This document shows, piece by piece, positions 42,312 through 51,049 of a stretch of 64,000 nt of DNA. The DNA is taken from assembly GCA_900540475.1 (NCBI GenBank), contig UQGG01000001.1:186001-250000 (forward strand), in the 5' to 3' direction. The notes beneath the pieces were generated by a model, which was given only the letters and a program-made list of their open reading frames with translations, searched no databases and was not told where the DNA came from. Within the stretch, counting starts at the first letter, position 1. The number at the start of each line of letters is the position of its first letter. The stretch comes from an uncultured Robinsoniella sp. (GTDB taxonomy: Bacteria > Bacillota > Clostridia > Lachnospirales > Lachnospiraceae). A program made the translations under genes and the position numbers.

Positions 42312-42349
42312 TTACCTCCTGTGCATATTGGAAGCCTGCTTGCAATATG
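42312..42349 (-). repeat. 38-base direct repeat, upstream copy
   Basis: Identical to 42237-42274. Its AGGAGGTAA is followed directly by ATG (42309-42311) opening a 24-codon frame that ends in the TAA of the second copy's ribosome site. Confidence 0.85.
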
Positions 42350-42361
42350 GTTGCCTGTCTG

Positions 42362-44194
42362 CTACATATTACGGAAACGGCGGTATCTTTGTTCTGCTAT
42401 TTCCTCTATTTGCAATTGATTCTGGTCTTCCAGAAATCTGCTGATATTTTTCTTCATATAAGATGCTATTTCGGCTATATTTTCCAACATAGCCGGTTCC
42501 CGTTCTGGTATAATCAATTCGATAATGCCAAGTTCTTTTAAGTCTTCTGCAGTTATTTTCATAATTTCTGAGGCTTCTTTTGCCCGTTTTCCGTCTTTCC
42601 ACAGAATAGATGCAAATCCTTCCGGTGACAGAACCGAGTAAGTGGCATTTTCCATCATCCATACTTCATTTGCAACTGCTAATCCAAGAGCGCCGCCGCT
42701 GCCGCCTTCTCCGATCATAATGCTCAGAACAGGTGTCTTTAAGGCAGACATCTCCATGAGATTCCGGGCAATTGCCTCTCCCTGTCCCCGCTCTTCTGCT
42801 TCAATTCCGCAGGCAGCTCCAGGGGTATCCACAAAGTTAATGATCGGACGGTGGAATTTCTCAGCCTGTTTCATTAAACGAAGTGCTTTACGGTAACCTT
42901 CCGGAGATACCATCCCAAAGTTCCGGGTAATATTGTCTTTGGTATTTTTCCCCTTCTGCTGTCCGATTACAGTCACCGGCTGTCCGCTCAGGTAAGCGAT
43001 ACCGCCAACAACCGCTCCGTCGTCACGGAAGCTTCTGTCTCCATGAAGTTCTGTAAAATGTTCAAAGATTGCTTCTATATAATCCAGACTGGTTGGACGT
43101 TCTGCCATTCTGGAAATCTGTACTTTTTCCCAGGCTGTTTTTTTATAGCCGTCTATGACATCTATGTCATCCACATTGAGATCCAAACCGGACAGAGCGG
43201 AATCTGTTTTTTCACCAGAAGAGGTCTCTGCATCAGAAGAGTCTGTATCTTCATTTAAAAGAGTCCCCAGTTCTCCTGTGATCTTGTGAAAGGAGGCATA
43301 GCCGTTTCTATTCTCATGCATGTCAATGAGCATAGCCAGGCGCAGCTTAAGATCACTTCGTTCCACAATACCGTCAATAATTCCTTTTTCTACCAGAAAT
43401 TCTGCTCTCTGGAACCCTTCTGGAAGCTTCTGTCCAATGGTCTGTGCTATGACTCTTGGGCCGGCAAATCCGATTAATGCTCCCGGCTCTGCTAGAATAA
43501 TATCCCCTAACATTGCAAAACTGGCAGTCACGCCTCCTGTTGTAGGATCTGTAAGAATCGGAATATAGAGAAGACCTGCTTCGGAATGACGTTTGATTGC
43601 TGCTGAAGTTTTTGCCATCTGCATCAGGGAAACAATGCCCTCCTGCATTCTGGCACCGCCAGAGCAGCAAAATAAAATTACTGGTAATTTTTCTTCAATC
43701 GCCTGTTCGAAAGCACGGGTTATTTTTTCCCCCACAACATATCCCATACTGCTCATTAAAAACCGGGCATCACAGACACCGACTACGGCATCTTTTCCGT
43801 AGATCTTGCCTTTGCCGATGGTAACTGCTTCGTGCAGATGCGTTTTCTCCCTTTGTGCTTCCAGCTTTTCCTCATATCCCGGATAATCCAGGGGATTGCG
43901 CTGCGGCAGGTCGTTATACCAGGATTCAAACGTACCATGGTCTAAAACCATACGCAGCCTGGTCTTCGTCTTAATCCGAAAATAACCGCCGCATTTCGGA
44001 CATACATAATGATTATCCACTACATCCTGCTTATAGAGCAATTTACCGCATTTTGGACATTTCACCCAAAGCCCTTCCGGTACACAAGGTGCTGCATCTT
44101 CTTCTACAGAAGGTTTTTCTTCCTTCTTAGGTTCATCCAAACGTCCGATTGGAATGTAGGAAGTTTTTTTAAACATATCCTTAAGCTTCGACAT
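42362..44194 (-). CDS. accDA: Acetyl-CoA carboxylase carboxyltransferase, beta and alpha subunits fused
   Basis: 610 residues. Residues ~40-290 are AccD with a zinc ribbon (VKCPKCGKLLY and HYVCPKCGGYF) and FCCSGGARMQEG; residues ~335-600 are AccA (RPTSLDYIEAIFEHFTELHG, PGAACGIEAEERGQGEAIA, IGEGGSGGALGLAVANEVWM). An acidic Ser-rich linker joins them. The normal beta and alpha subunits are separate in most bacteria; here one chain should form the whole carboxyltransferase that moves CO2 from biotin to acetyl-CoA, giving malonyl-CoA. ATG at 44192-44194 has AAGGAGAG 6 bases upstream. It follows accC by 57 bases. Confidence 0.95.
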   Translation of the reverse strand: MSKLKDMFKKTSYIPIGRLDEPKKEEKPSVEEDAAPCVPEGLWVKCPKCGKLLYKQDVVDNHYVCPKCGGYFRIKTKTRLRMVLDHGTFESWYNDLPQRNPLDYPGYEEKLEAQREKTHLHEAVTIGKGKIYGKDAVVGVCDARFLMSSMGYVVGEKITRAFEQAIEEKLPVILFCCSGGARMQEGIVSLMQMAKTSAAIKRHSEAGLLYIPILTDPTTGGVTASFAMLGDIILAEPGALIGFAGPRVIAQTIGQKLPEGFQRAEFLVEKGIIDGIVERSDLKLRLAMLIDMHENRNGYASFHKITGELGTLLNEDTDSSDAETSSGEKTDSALSGLDLNVDDIDVIDGYKKTAWEKVQISRMAERPTSLDYIEAIFEHFTELHGDRSFRDDGAVVGGIAYLSGQPVTVIGQQKGKNTKDNITRNFGMVSPEGYRKALRLMKQAEKFHRPIINFVDTPGAACGIEAEERGQGEAIARNLMEMSALKTPVLSIMIGEGGSGGALGLAVANEVWMMENATYSVLSPEGFASILWKDGKRAKEASEIMKITAEDLKELGIIELIIPEREPAMLENIAEIASYMKKNISRFLEDQNQLQIEEIAEQRYRRFRNM

Positions 44195-44251
44195 TTTATA
44201 CTCTCCTTAACATCAAACACGTTCTGCTGCTGAATATTTACGAAATATCAT

Positions 44252-45592
44252 CTATGAAAAATGTTCTTCTATGAAATCAGTTGTGAAATCTCCTGCCTGA
44301 AAATCCTCATTATTCAGTATTTCGTACTGAAAATCTACATTTGTGGTAACACCATCTAAAATCAGTTCCCCCAGAGTACTTCTCATTTTGTCAATTGCGG
44401 AAGCCCTCGTTTTGTCATGCACGATTACTTTTGCAATCATAGAGTCATAATAGGGTGGAATCTCATATCCGCTGTACACAGCGGTATCAATTCTTACGCC
44501 GTATCCCCCAGGGAGATGTACTTCATTGATCCTTCCCGGACAGGGCATAAAATTCTTAGCGGGATTCTCCGCATTAATTCTGCATTCAATGGCATGGCCG
44601 TTTAAGGAAATGTCTTCCTGCTTTACACTGAGGGGAAGTCCTGCTGCAATATAGATCTGCTCTTTGATTAAATCAACCCCGGATACCATTTCTGTTACCG
44701 GATGCTCTACCTGGATACGGGTATTCATTTCCATAAAGTAGAAGTTTTTATTTTTATCTAAAAGGAATTCAATGGTTCCGGCATTTTCATAAGATGCTGC
44801 CCTGGCAGCGTGAATGGCTGTCTCTCCCATTGCTTTTCGTAATTCTGGTGTCAGAACGGCACTTGGGGATTCTTCAATGACTTTTTGATGGTGCCTCTGA
44901 ATAGAGCAGTCTCTCTCTCCCAGTTGAACTACATTTCCGAATTTATCTGCAATGATCTGGAATTCGATGTGTTTGGGATTCTGCACGTATTTTTCAATAT
45001 ACATGGTATCATCGCCAAATCCTCTGACTGATTCCATTTGCGCCGTCTGGAAATTCTCGGTGAAATCTTCTGCTGATTCTGAGATCCGCATTCCTTTTCC
45101 GCCGCCGCCGGAAGAAGCCTTAATCATTACGGGATATCCAATTTCTCCAGCTATCCGTTTGCCTTCCTCTGCTGTATAGACCGGTTCTTTTGTACCCGGC
45201 ACAACCGGAACACCGGCTTTCATCATGGTGGCACGGGCTTCTGATTTGTTACCCATACGGTTAATCACTTCCGCACTGGGACCGATAAATGTAATATTGC
45301 ATTTCTGGCACATTTCCACAAATTTGCTGTTTTCCGAAAGAAATCCAAATCCGGGATGGATGGCATCTGCTTTTGCGGCTATGGTAGCACTTAAAATGCG
45401 TTCCATATTCAGATAACTCTCCAGTGAAGAAGCAGGTCCGATGCAGATTGCCTCGTCAGCCAGCTGTGTATGAAGGGCTTCCCGGTCCGCCTCTGAATAA
45501 ACGGCTACTGTTTTAATTCCAAGTTCCCGGCACGCCCGGATAATGCGGACTGCGATCTCTCCCCTGTTGGCAATTAATATTTTCTGAAACAT
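44252..45592 (-). CDS. accC: Acetyl-CoA carboxylase, biotin carboxylase subunit
   Basis: 446 residues of an ATP-grasp enzyme that carboxylates the biotin carried by AccB. Motifs: ILIANRGEIAVRIIRACRELG at the N terminus, the glycine-rich ATP loop KASSGGGGKGMR and the active-site EMNTRIQVEHPVTE. The length is that of the stand-alone subunit. It starts 8 bases after fabZ with a TAGGAG ribosome site, so the two are likely coupled. Confidence 0.97.
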   Translation of the reverse strand: MFQKILIANRGEIAVRIIRACRELGIKTVAVYSEADREALHTQLADEAICIGPASSLESYLNMERILSATIAAKADAIHPGFGFLSENSKFVEMCQKCNITFIGPSAEVINRMGNKSEARATMMKAGVPVVPGTKEPVYTAEEGKRIAGEIGYPVMIKASSGGGGKGMRISESAEDFTENFQTAQMESVRGFGDDTMYIEKYVQNPKHIEFQIIADKFGNVVQLGERDCSIQRHHQKVIEESPSAVLTPELRKAMGETAIHAARAASYENAGTIEFLLDKNKNFYFMEMNTRIQVEHPVTEMVSGVDLIKEQIYIAAGLPLSVKQEDISLNGHAIECRINAENPAKNFMPCPGRINEVHLPGGYGVRIDTAVYSGYEIPPYYDSMIAKVIVHDKTRASAIDKMRSTLGELILDGVTTNVDFQYEILNNEDFQAGDFTTDFIEEHFS

Positions 45593-45600
45593 ATGATCTC

Positions 45601-46026
45601 CTATCCGATTGCAAAAGTCAATTCAGCTATGGCTACTATTTTGCCATCTACGGTAGCAATTGCTTTACCCACACCGATTGGACCTTTCACTTTAATCATT
45701 TCTACTTCCAGCATTAATACATCGCCAGGTAATACTTTCCCTTTGAATTTGGCAGAATTGATTGCACCAAAATAAGCAACCTTGCCCTTATTCTCCGGTA
45801 CACTTAAGATGATCACTGCTCCTACCTGAGCCAGTGCCTCAATGGTTAATACCCCCGGCATTACCGGTTCCTGAGGAAAATGTCCTGCAAAAAACGGTTC
45901 ATTGTAGCTAACGCACTTTTTACCTACTGCACGTTTCCCAGGCTCTAATTCTTCAATGGTATCTATTAATAAAAACGGCTGTCTGTGGGGAATAATCTCC
46001 ATAATTTCTTTCGTTGATAAAGCCAT
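45601..46026 (-). CDS. fabZ: 3-hydroxyacyl-ACP dehydratase
   Basis: 141 residues, a hot-dog-fold enzyme. The catalytic His and Glu lie in FFAGHFPQEPVMPGVLTIEALAQ; the N terminus reads IMEIIPHRQPFLLID. It dehydrates 3-hydroxyacyl-ACP in each elongation cycle. GGAGG precedes the ATG at 46024-46026. No FabA/FabN-type isomerase or second FabZ is seen in the window. Confidence 0.96.
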   Translation of the reverse strand: MALSTKEIMEIIPHRQPFLLIDTIEELEPGKRAVGKKCVSYNEPFFAGHFPQEPVMPGVLTIEALAQVGAVIILSVPENKGKVAYFGAINSAKFKGKVLPGDVLMLEVEMIKVKGPIGVGKAIATVDGKIVAIAELTFAIG

Positions 46027-46053
46027 AATCTTACCTCCAAAGTCATGTGTAGT

Positions 46054-46509
46054 TTATCTGATTACAAATAACGGCTGCCCGTATTCAACCATCTGCTCAT
46101 TCTCTATGAGTATCGCTTCTACCACACCGTCAAATTCGCTTTCAATTTCGTTCATCAGTTTCATTGCTTCTATGATACCAAGGGTCTGCCCTTTCTTTAC
46201 CACATCGCCCACTTTTACAAATGCCGGATTTTCAGGAGAAGCGGAGTTATAGAAAGTCCCTACCAAGGGTGCCTTTATGGTATTTCCCTCTGGCACAGTA
46301 TCGCTTTGTGCAGCCTGAACGGAGGCAGCAGACACCGGAATCTGTGAGAATGCCTGCTGTGCAAGCATTCCCTCCGGAACAGTGGTTACCACCACATCTT
46401 TTTGTTTTCTTTTCATGGAGATTTTCACATCTCCATTGTCGATAGAGAAATCGGTAAGATCGGTAGCAGCTACTTTATCGATTAAGGTCAATAAATTTTC
46501 AAATTCCAT
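46054..46509 (-). CDS. accB: Acetyl-CoA carboxylase biotin carboxyl carrier protein
   Basis: 151 residues. An N-terminal helical region and a flexible Ala/Val/Gln-rich linker lead to the C-terminal biotinyl domain, with the biotinylated Lys in IIEAMKLMNEIES. It shuttles CO2 between AccC and the AccDA fusion. GAGAGGAG lies 8 bases before the ATG. It starts 4 bases after fabF. Confidence 0.96.
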   Translation of the reverse strand: MEFENLLTLIDKVAATDLTDFSIDNGDVKISMKRKQKDVVVTTVPEGMLAQQAFSQIPVSAASVQAAQSDTVPEGNTIKAPLVGTFYNSASPENPAFVKVGDVVKKGQTLGIIEAMKLMNEIESEFDGVVEAILIENEQMVEYGQPLFVIR

Positions 46510-46513
46510 GTGA

Positions 46514-47752
46514 TTACTCCTCTCTATATTTCTTCACTAAGATACTGGAGTTGTGTCCGCCGAAACCAAGGGAGTTGCTGATTGCATATTCCAGAGGTTC
46601 TTCGATCGCTTTCCCTGCAACATAGTTTAAATCCAGTTCTTCATCCGGTACGCTGTAACCAACGGTAGGATGAATATAACCTTCTTCCATCTCTTTGATA
46701 CAAGTGATGAATTCAATAGAGCCGGCAGCGCCTAACATATGTCCGGTAATGGATTTTGTTGAGTTGACACGAATATTATATGCATGATCGCCAAACGCCT
46801 TTTTAATGGCTCTGGTTTCAAATAAGTCATTGTGATGTGTGCTGGTGCCATGTGCATTGATATAAGTAATATCCTCCGGTTTCAATCCCGCTTCTTTCAC
46901 GGCATTTAACATGGCTCTTGCAGCACCTTCCCCATCTTCTGCAGGAGAGGTAATATGATAAGCATCGCTGGTTGCACCATATCCGCCAAGTTCCGCATAA
47001 ATGTGGGCACCACGTTTTTTCGCATGCTCCAGCTCTTCCAGAACTACCACTGCAGCACCTTCCGCCATTATGAAACCGCTTCTTTCTTTATCGAAAGGAA
47101 TGGAACATCTCTTTGGATCTGTTGCACCGGAAAGTGCAGTTAATGCTGCAAACCCGCCGACTCCGATTGGGCAGATGGATGCTTCTGCACCACCTGCAAC
47201 CATGACATCCGCATCTCCAAACTGGATCGTACGGAATGCTTCACCGATGGAGTGTGTTCCTGTTGCACAGGCAGTTACCACGTTGATGCTTTTTCCTTTT
47301 AAGCCAAACTGAATGGATACATTTCCTGCAGCCATGTTAGAAATCATCAGGGGTACCAGGAGCGGATTTACACGGCTGGGTCCTTTTTCTACCAGTCTGG
47401 TGTGTTCTCTTTCAGCAGCCTGAAGGCTTCCGATACCGGAGCCAACGGAACATCCAACCATATAGGGATCTTCTTTGGATATATCGATTCCGGAATCTTC
47501 AATTGCTTCTTTGGATGCTGCAACTGCATATTGTGAAAATAATTCCATACGTTTTGCAGCTTTGAAGTCCATAAAATCTTTTGCTACAAAATCTTTAATT
47601 TCTGCTGCCAGTTTAGCACGGTATTCTGTACAGTCAAATCTGGTAATCGGAGCAAATCCTGTTCTTTCTTTTTTAACACTGTCCCAAAAGCTCTCTACGT
47701 TTAAACCTACCGGTGTAATTGCACCCATTCCTGTTACTACTACTCTTCTCAT
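46514..47752 (-). CDS. fabF: 3-oxoacyl-ACP synthase II
   Basis: 412 residues, a thiolase-fold condensing enzyme that extends acyl-ACP with malonyl-ACP. The Cys-His-His active site is visible: VTACATGTHS, NAHGTSTHHNDLFE and STKSITGHMLGAAG. ATG at 47750-47752 has GGAGG 6 bases upstream. A 90-base gap separates it from fabG, in which I see no promoter or terminator. Confidence 0.97.
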   Translation of the reverse strand: MRRVVVTGMGAITPVGLNVESFWDSVKKERTGFAPITRFDCTEYRAKLAAEIKDFVAKDFMDFKAAKRMELFSQYAVAASKEAIEDSGIDISKEDPYMVGCSVGSGIGSLQAAEREHTRLVEKGPSRVNPLLVPLMISNMAAGNVSIQFGLKGKSINVVTACATGTHSIGEAFRTIQFGDADVMVAGGAEASICPIGVGGFAALTALSGATDPKRCSIPFDKERSGFIMAEGAAVVVLEELEHAKKRGAHIYAELGGYGATSDAYHITSPAEDGEGAARAMLNAVKEAGLKPEDITYINAHGTSTHHNDLFETRAIKKAFGDHAYNIRVNSTKSITGHMLGAAGSIEFITCIKEMEEGYIHPTVGYSVPDEELDLNYVAGKAIEEPLEYAISNSLGFGGHNSSILVKKYREE

Positions 47753-47842
47753 ATTTTACCTCCGTTATATCTGCAGCATTTGCAGGTGTGTTATTGCTGT
47801 ATAATCATACACTGTAATTATCTTTATTTATGCCGGGTGGCA

Positions 47843-48583
47843 CTACATTGCCATACCGCCGTCTACACTGATTATCTGTCCGGTAATATAATCTGCACGG
47901 TCAGAAGCCAGAAAAGCTGCCATTTCAGCCACATCCTCTACTTTTCCAAATCTCTTTAACGGGATCTGGGCAATGGACTGCTCTTTTACTGCATCGGATA
48001 ATACATCGGTCATTTCTGTGGCAATAAATCCTGGTGCAATTGCATTTACAGTAATGCCTCTGCTTGCCAGTTCTCTTGCCATAGACTTTGTAAGTCCGAT
48101 AATACCAGCCTTGGAAGCAGAATAATTAGCCTGCCCCATATTACCAAGGACACCGGATACCGATGCGATATTGATGATTTTACCGCTTCTCTGTTTTAAC
48201 ATTTGTCTGGATAAATGGCGAATTGTATTAAATGATCCTTTAAGATTTATATCGATTACGGAATCAAAATCCGCTTCACTCATTTTCATAATTAGATTAT
48301 CTTTTGTAATTCCAGCGTTGTTCACCAGAATATCGATGTGCTGATACTCTGTCAGCAGTTCTTTCATCATTTTTTCTGTGCTGTCATAATCCGCAACATT
48401 GCATTGAAAGGATACGGCATCTCCGCCGTTTTCTTTGATCTGCGCAACGACTTCATCTGCTTTATCTTTAGAACCATTGTAGTTTACAACAACGAATGCA
48501 CCGTCCACAGCCAGCTTTAATGCAATGGCTTTGCCGATTCCCCTGGATGCTCCGGTTACTAATGCTACTTTATTCTCTAACAT
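47843..48583 (-). CDS. fabG: 3-oxoacyl-ACP reductase
   Basis: 246 residues of the short-chain dehydrogenase family: NADP loop TGASRGIGKAIA, NNAGITKDN, catalytic Ser in NIASVSGVLGNMGQ and the YSASK motif with Tyr and Lys. It reduces 3-oxoacyl-ACP with NADPH. The ATG at 48581-48583 (MLENKVALVTG) has AAAGGAG 5 bases upstream; seven further in-frame codons reach back to the fabD stop and are not typical. Confidence 0.96.
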   Translation of the reverse strand: MLENKVALVTGASRGIGKAIALKLAVDGAFVVVNYNGSKDKADEVVAQIKENGGDAVSFQCNVADYDSTEKMMKELLTEYQHIDILVNNAGITKDNLIMKMSEADFDSVIDINLKGSFNTIRHLSRQMLKQRSGKIINIASVSGVLGNMGQANYSASKAGIIGLTKSMARELASRGITVNAIAPGFIATEMTDVLSDAVKEQSIAQIPLKRFGKVEDVAEMAAFLASDRADYITGQIISVDGGMAM

Positions 48584-48606
48584 ATATACTCCTTTATCAA
48601 TCATCT

Positions 48607-49530
48607 CTACATTGACATAGCTGCTAATACTTTTTCTATATCTTCCACTTTTTCAACATTCAGGGCTGTCATATCCCGGTTGATTTTACGTAAAAATCCG
48701 CTGAGGGTTTTGCCTGGACCGATTTCAATGAAGGTATCAACACCCTGGGCTATCATATTTTCAACGCTTTGCTGCCACCGTACCGATGAATAGATCTGTT
48801 TTTGCAGTAATTCTCTAACCTGATTTTTATCCGTTACGTATTCTGCTGTTACATTGGAAACATAGGGAGTCTGAACTTCCCGGATTTCCACATCATCTAA
48901 TACGCTTCCAAGCTTACTGCCGGCTTCTGTTAACATAGCGGAATGGAAGGGCCCGCTTACATTCAACGGAACGATTCTTCTTGCACCGGCTTCTTTCAGA
49001 GCCTCACAGGCTTTTTGTACTGCTGTTTCTTCTCCTGTGATTGCAATCTGTCCCGGGCAGTTATAATTTGCCACGCTTACAATTCCTTCTGTATTTTCAC
49101 AGATTTCTGCAATTTTTTCTCCATCCATGCCGATTACTGCTGCCATTGCTCCGCCAGAAGGAATCGCTTCCTGCATGAAAATACCTCTCTGACGGACTAC
49201 TTTAAATGCATCTTCCAGAGATAGTACTTTGGAAGCGGCTAAAGCTCCGTATTCTCCAAGGCTTAAGCCTGCATTTACGCAGGAATGAACTCCTTTTTCT
49301 TCCAGAACATTTAAGATTGCTGCGGAAACAGCCAGCATACAGACCTGGGTGTATTCCGTTATATTTAATTTGTCATTTTCTTCAAAACACAGTGCCGGGA
49401 TGTCCAGTCCGGTTACTTTCGATGCCAGATCAAAGATCTCCTTACAGGATTCATATTGTTCGTAGAAATCTTTACCCATGCCTATGTACTGCGCGCCCTG
49501 TCCTGGGAACACAAATGCAATTTTATTCAT
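48607..49530 (-). CDS. fabD: Malonyl-CoA:ACP transacylase
   Basis: 307 residues. FVFPGQGAQYIGMGKDFYE at the N terminus, the catalytic Ser in GLSLGEYGAL near 90 and the catalytic His in SGPFHSAML near 200 are all present. It loads malonate onto ACP for chain extension. A GAAAGGAT ribosome site precedes the ATG at 49528-49530. It lies between fabK and fabG. Confidence 0.97.
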   Translation of the reverse strand: MNKIAFVFPGQGAQYIGMGKDFYEQYESCKEIFDLASKVTGLDIPALCFEENDKLNITEYTQVCMLAVSAAILNVLEEKGVHSCVNAGLSLGEYGALAASKVLSLEDAFKVVRQRGIFMQEAIPSGGAMAAVIGMDGEKIAEICENTEGIVSVANYNCPGQIAITGEETAVQKACEALKEAGARRIVPLNVSGPFHSAMLTEAGSKLGSVLDDVEIREVQTPYVSNVTAEYVTDKNQVRELLQKQIYSSVRWQQSVENMIAQGVDTFIEIGPGKTLSGFLRKINRDMTALNVEKVEDIEKVLAAMSM

Positions 49531-49586
49531 GCTGATATCCTTTCGTAATCATAATTTTCTTTCCAGCTTTCTTCATGCCTGTCATA

Positions 49587-50510
49587 TTATGATTTTAATA
49601 ATTTTCCGGCTTCTGCCATTATTTCTTCTATCATTTCCAAGCAGCTTTGTTCCTTTTTAATCAAGCCTGCGATCTGGCCTGCCATCACAGTTCCTGTGAT
49701 GATATCGCCTTCCATTACTGCACTTCGCAGAGATCCCAGTGTCAGATATTCCAGCTCTTCAAAGGAAGCTCCTGATTTTTCTAATTTAACGTATTCTCTT
49801 GTCATTTTATTTCGCAGGGAACGGACCGGATGTCCTGTTGTAGTCCCTGTAACTTCTGAATCAATATCTTTTGCTTTAATGACTCTGTCTTTATAATTTT
49901 GATGAACAATGGATTCATTTGCCACTACAAAGCGGGTACCGATCTGTACCGCCTCAGCCCCAAGCATTATAGCTGCTGCAAATCCTCTTCCGTCACCGAT
50001 TCCGCCGGCTGCTATTACCGGAATATCTACCGCATCCACAACCTGGGGAACCAGTGTCATCGTTGTCTGTGATCCGATATGTCCGCCGGATTCCATGCCT
50101 TCCGCAATGACTGCATCTGCACCGTATTTCTCCATTCTTCGTGCCAGAGCTACCGAAGCGACTACAGGAATAACTTTTATGCCTGCGGCTTTCCACAGTT
50201 CCATGTACTTTTCAGGATTGCCGGCTCCGGTGGTAACAGCCTTAACACCTTCTTCTGCAACTACCTTAGCCACCTCATCTGCATGAGGACTTAAAAGCAT
50301 TACATTTACTCCAAATGGTTTATCTGTCAGTTCTTTTGCTTTACGAATTTCTTCCCGTACCACTTCAGCCGGAGCACTTGCAGCACCGATTAAGCCAAAG
50401 CCTCCCGCATTGGAGACAGCTGCAGCAAGATGATGCTCAGCTACCCATGCCATGCCGCCCTGGATAATTGGATATTCAATTCCTAAAAGTTCGGTTACTC
50501 TTGTCGTCAT
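49587..50510 (-). CDS. fabK: Enoyl-ACP reductase II (FMN-dependent)
   Basis: 307 residues. The sequence IQGGMAWVAEHHLAAAVSNAGGFGLIG, the ESGGHIGSQTTM loop and IAAGGIGDGRGFAAAIMLGAEAVQIGTRFV fit FabK, the triclosan-insensitive flavoprotein that completes each elongation cycle. GGAGG lies 6 bases before the ATG at 50508-50510. Position between acpP and fabD supports this over nitronate monooxygenase. Confidence 0.93.
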   Translation of the reverse strand: MTTRVTELLGIEYPIIQGGMAWVAEHHLAAAVSNAGGFGLIGAASAPAEVVREEIRKAKELTDKPFGVNVMLLSPHADEVAKVVAEEGVKAVTTGAGNPEKYMELWKAAGIKVIPVVASVALARRMEKYGADAVIAEGMESGGHIGSQTTMTLVPQVVDAVDIPVIAAGGIGDGRGFAAAIMLGAEAVQIGTRFVVANESIVHQNYKDRVIKAKDIDSEVTGTTTGHPVRSLRNKMTREYVKLEKSGASFEELEYLTLGSLRSAVMEGDIITGTVMAGQIAGLIKKEQSCLEMIEEIMAEAGKLLKS

Positions 50511-50540
50511 TTCGGACCTCCATTCAACGAAACATATAGT

Positions 50541-50565
50541 AAAGCCGACGGATTCCGCCGACTTT
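50541..50565 (-). other. Hairpin between acpP and fabK
   Basis: AAAGCCGACGG (50541-50551) and CCGCCGACTTT (50555-50565) pair across 11 positions, some as G-U on the minus-strand RNA, followed by AC. It may attenuate transcription so that ACP is made in excess over the enzymes. Confidence 0.45.
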
Positions 50566-50604
50566 TATTCTCAGGCAGTGCATCAATGCTGCCAGCTGCC
50601 TTAA

Positions 50605-50838
50605 TTATTCTTCTACACCTTTTGCTTTTAAGTAATCCAGAACTTTTCCAACTGTAGTCAGTTCTTCCAGGTCTTCTGCAGGGATTTCAACAGAATACTC
50701 ATCTTCCAAAGCCATTACCAGCTCAAACAAATCTAAAGAATCAGCTCCCAGATCTTCTTTGAATGAAGTCTCTAATGTAATATTCTCAGTTTCACAATTT
50801 AATTGCTCAGCGATAATGTCTTTCATTTTTTCTAACAT
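50605..50838 (-). CDS. acpP: Acyl carrier protein
   Basis: 77 residues, acidic, four-helix ACP. The phosphopantetheine-bearing Ser is in LGADSLDLFELVMALEDEY. It carries the growing acyl chain. AAAGGAG is 8 bases before the ATG at 50836-50838. It is the first gene of the fab operon, directly downstream of the promoter and FabT-like sites; fabH, often next to it, is missing here. Confidence 0.96.
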   Translation of the reverse strand: MLEKMKDIIAEQLNCETENITLETSFKEDLGADSLDLFELVMALEDEYSVEIPAEDLEELTTVGKVLDYLKAKGVEE

Positions 50839-50877
50839 GGTTTTTTCTCCTTTTAATTCAGAAATTAAGTTTTATTC

Positions 50878-50899
50878 ATCAAATATTTTGATATTCAAA
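50878..50899. promoter_or_regulatory. FabT-like operator palindromes at the fab promoter
   Basis: Two overlapping palindromes: ATCAAATATTTTGAT (50878-50892) and TTTGATATTCAAA (50887-50899). Both resemble the TTTGAxxxTCAAA core of FabT (MarR family) sites in lactic acid bacteria. They abut the -10 box and cover the likely transcription start, an arrangement that suits repression. Confidence 0.6.
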
Positions 50900-50927
50900 G
50901 TATATAAGAGGAGGTGTGTTTTGTCAA
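50899..50927 (-). promoter_or_regulatory. Strong promoter of the fatty acid synthesis operon
   Basis: Minus-strand TTGACA (50922-50927), 17 bases, TATACT (50899-50904). Confidence 0.75.
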
Positions 50928-50983
50928 GAAATATTTTGTGAATATATTTTGAACTCCAAAATAAAAAAATTACTTTTCACACG

Positions 50984-51020
50984 AAAAAATCCAGAGAAGA
51001 CGTCCCTTCCCTGGATTTTT
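50984..51020. terminator. Terminator after the giant pilin gene
   Basis: AAAAAATCCAG.GAAG (50984-50999) pairs with CTTC.CTGGATTTTT (51006-51020), with T-runs on both strands. It closes the pilus operon on the minus strand, 30 bases past the stop codon. Confidence 0.85.
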
Positions 51021-51049
51021 GTTTTGATTTTTATCAACAACAGCTGTCG

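Noticed and set aside
42235..42345. A longer N terminus for the NMO/FabK-like protein containing AGFQYAQEV twice
   Set aside because: The repeat comes from translating the duplicated leader unit; the family start MELKPLNIGDL follows an AGGAGG site.
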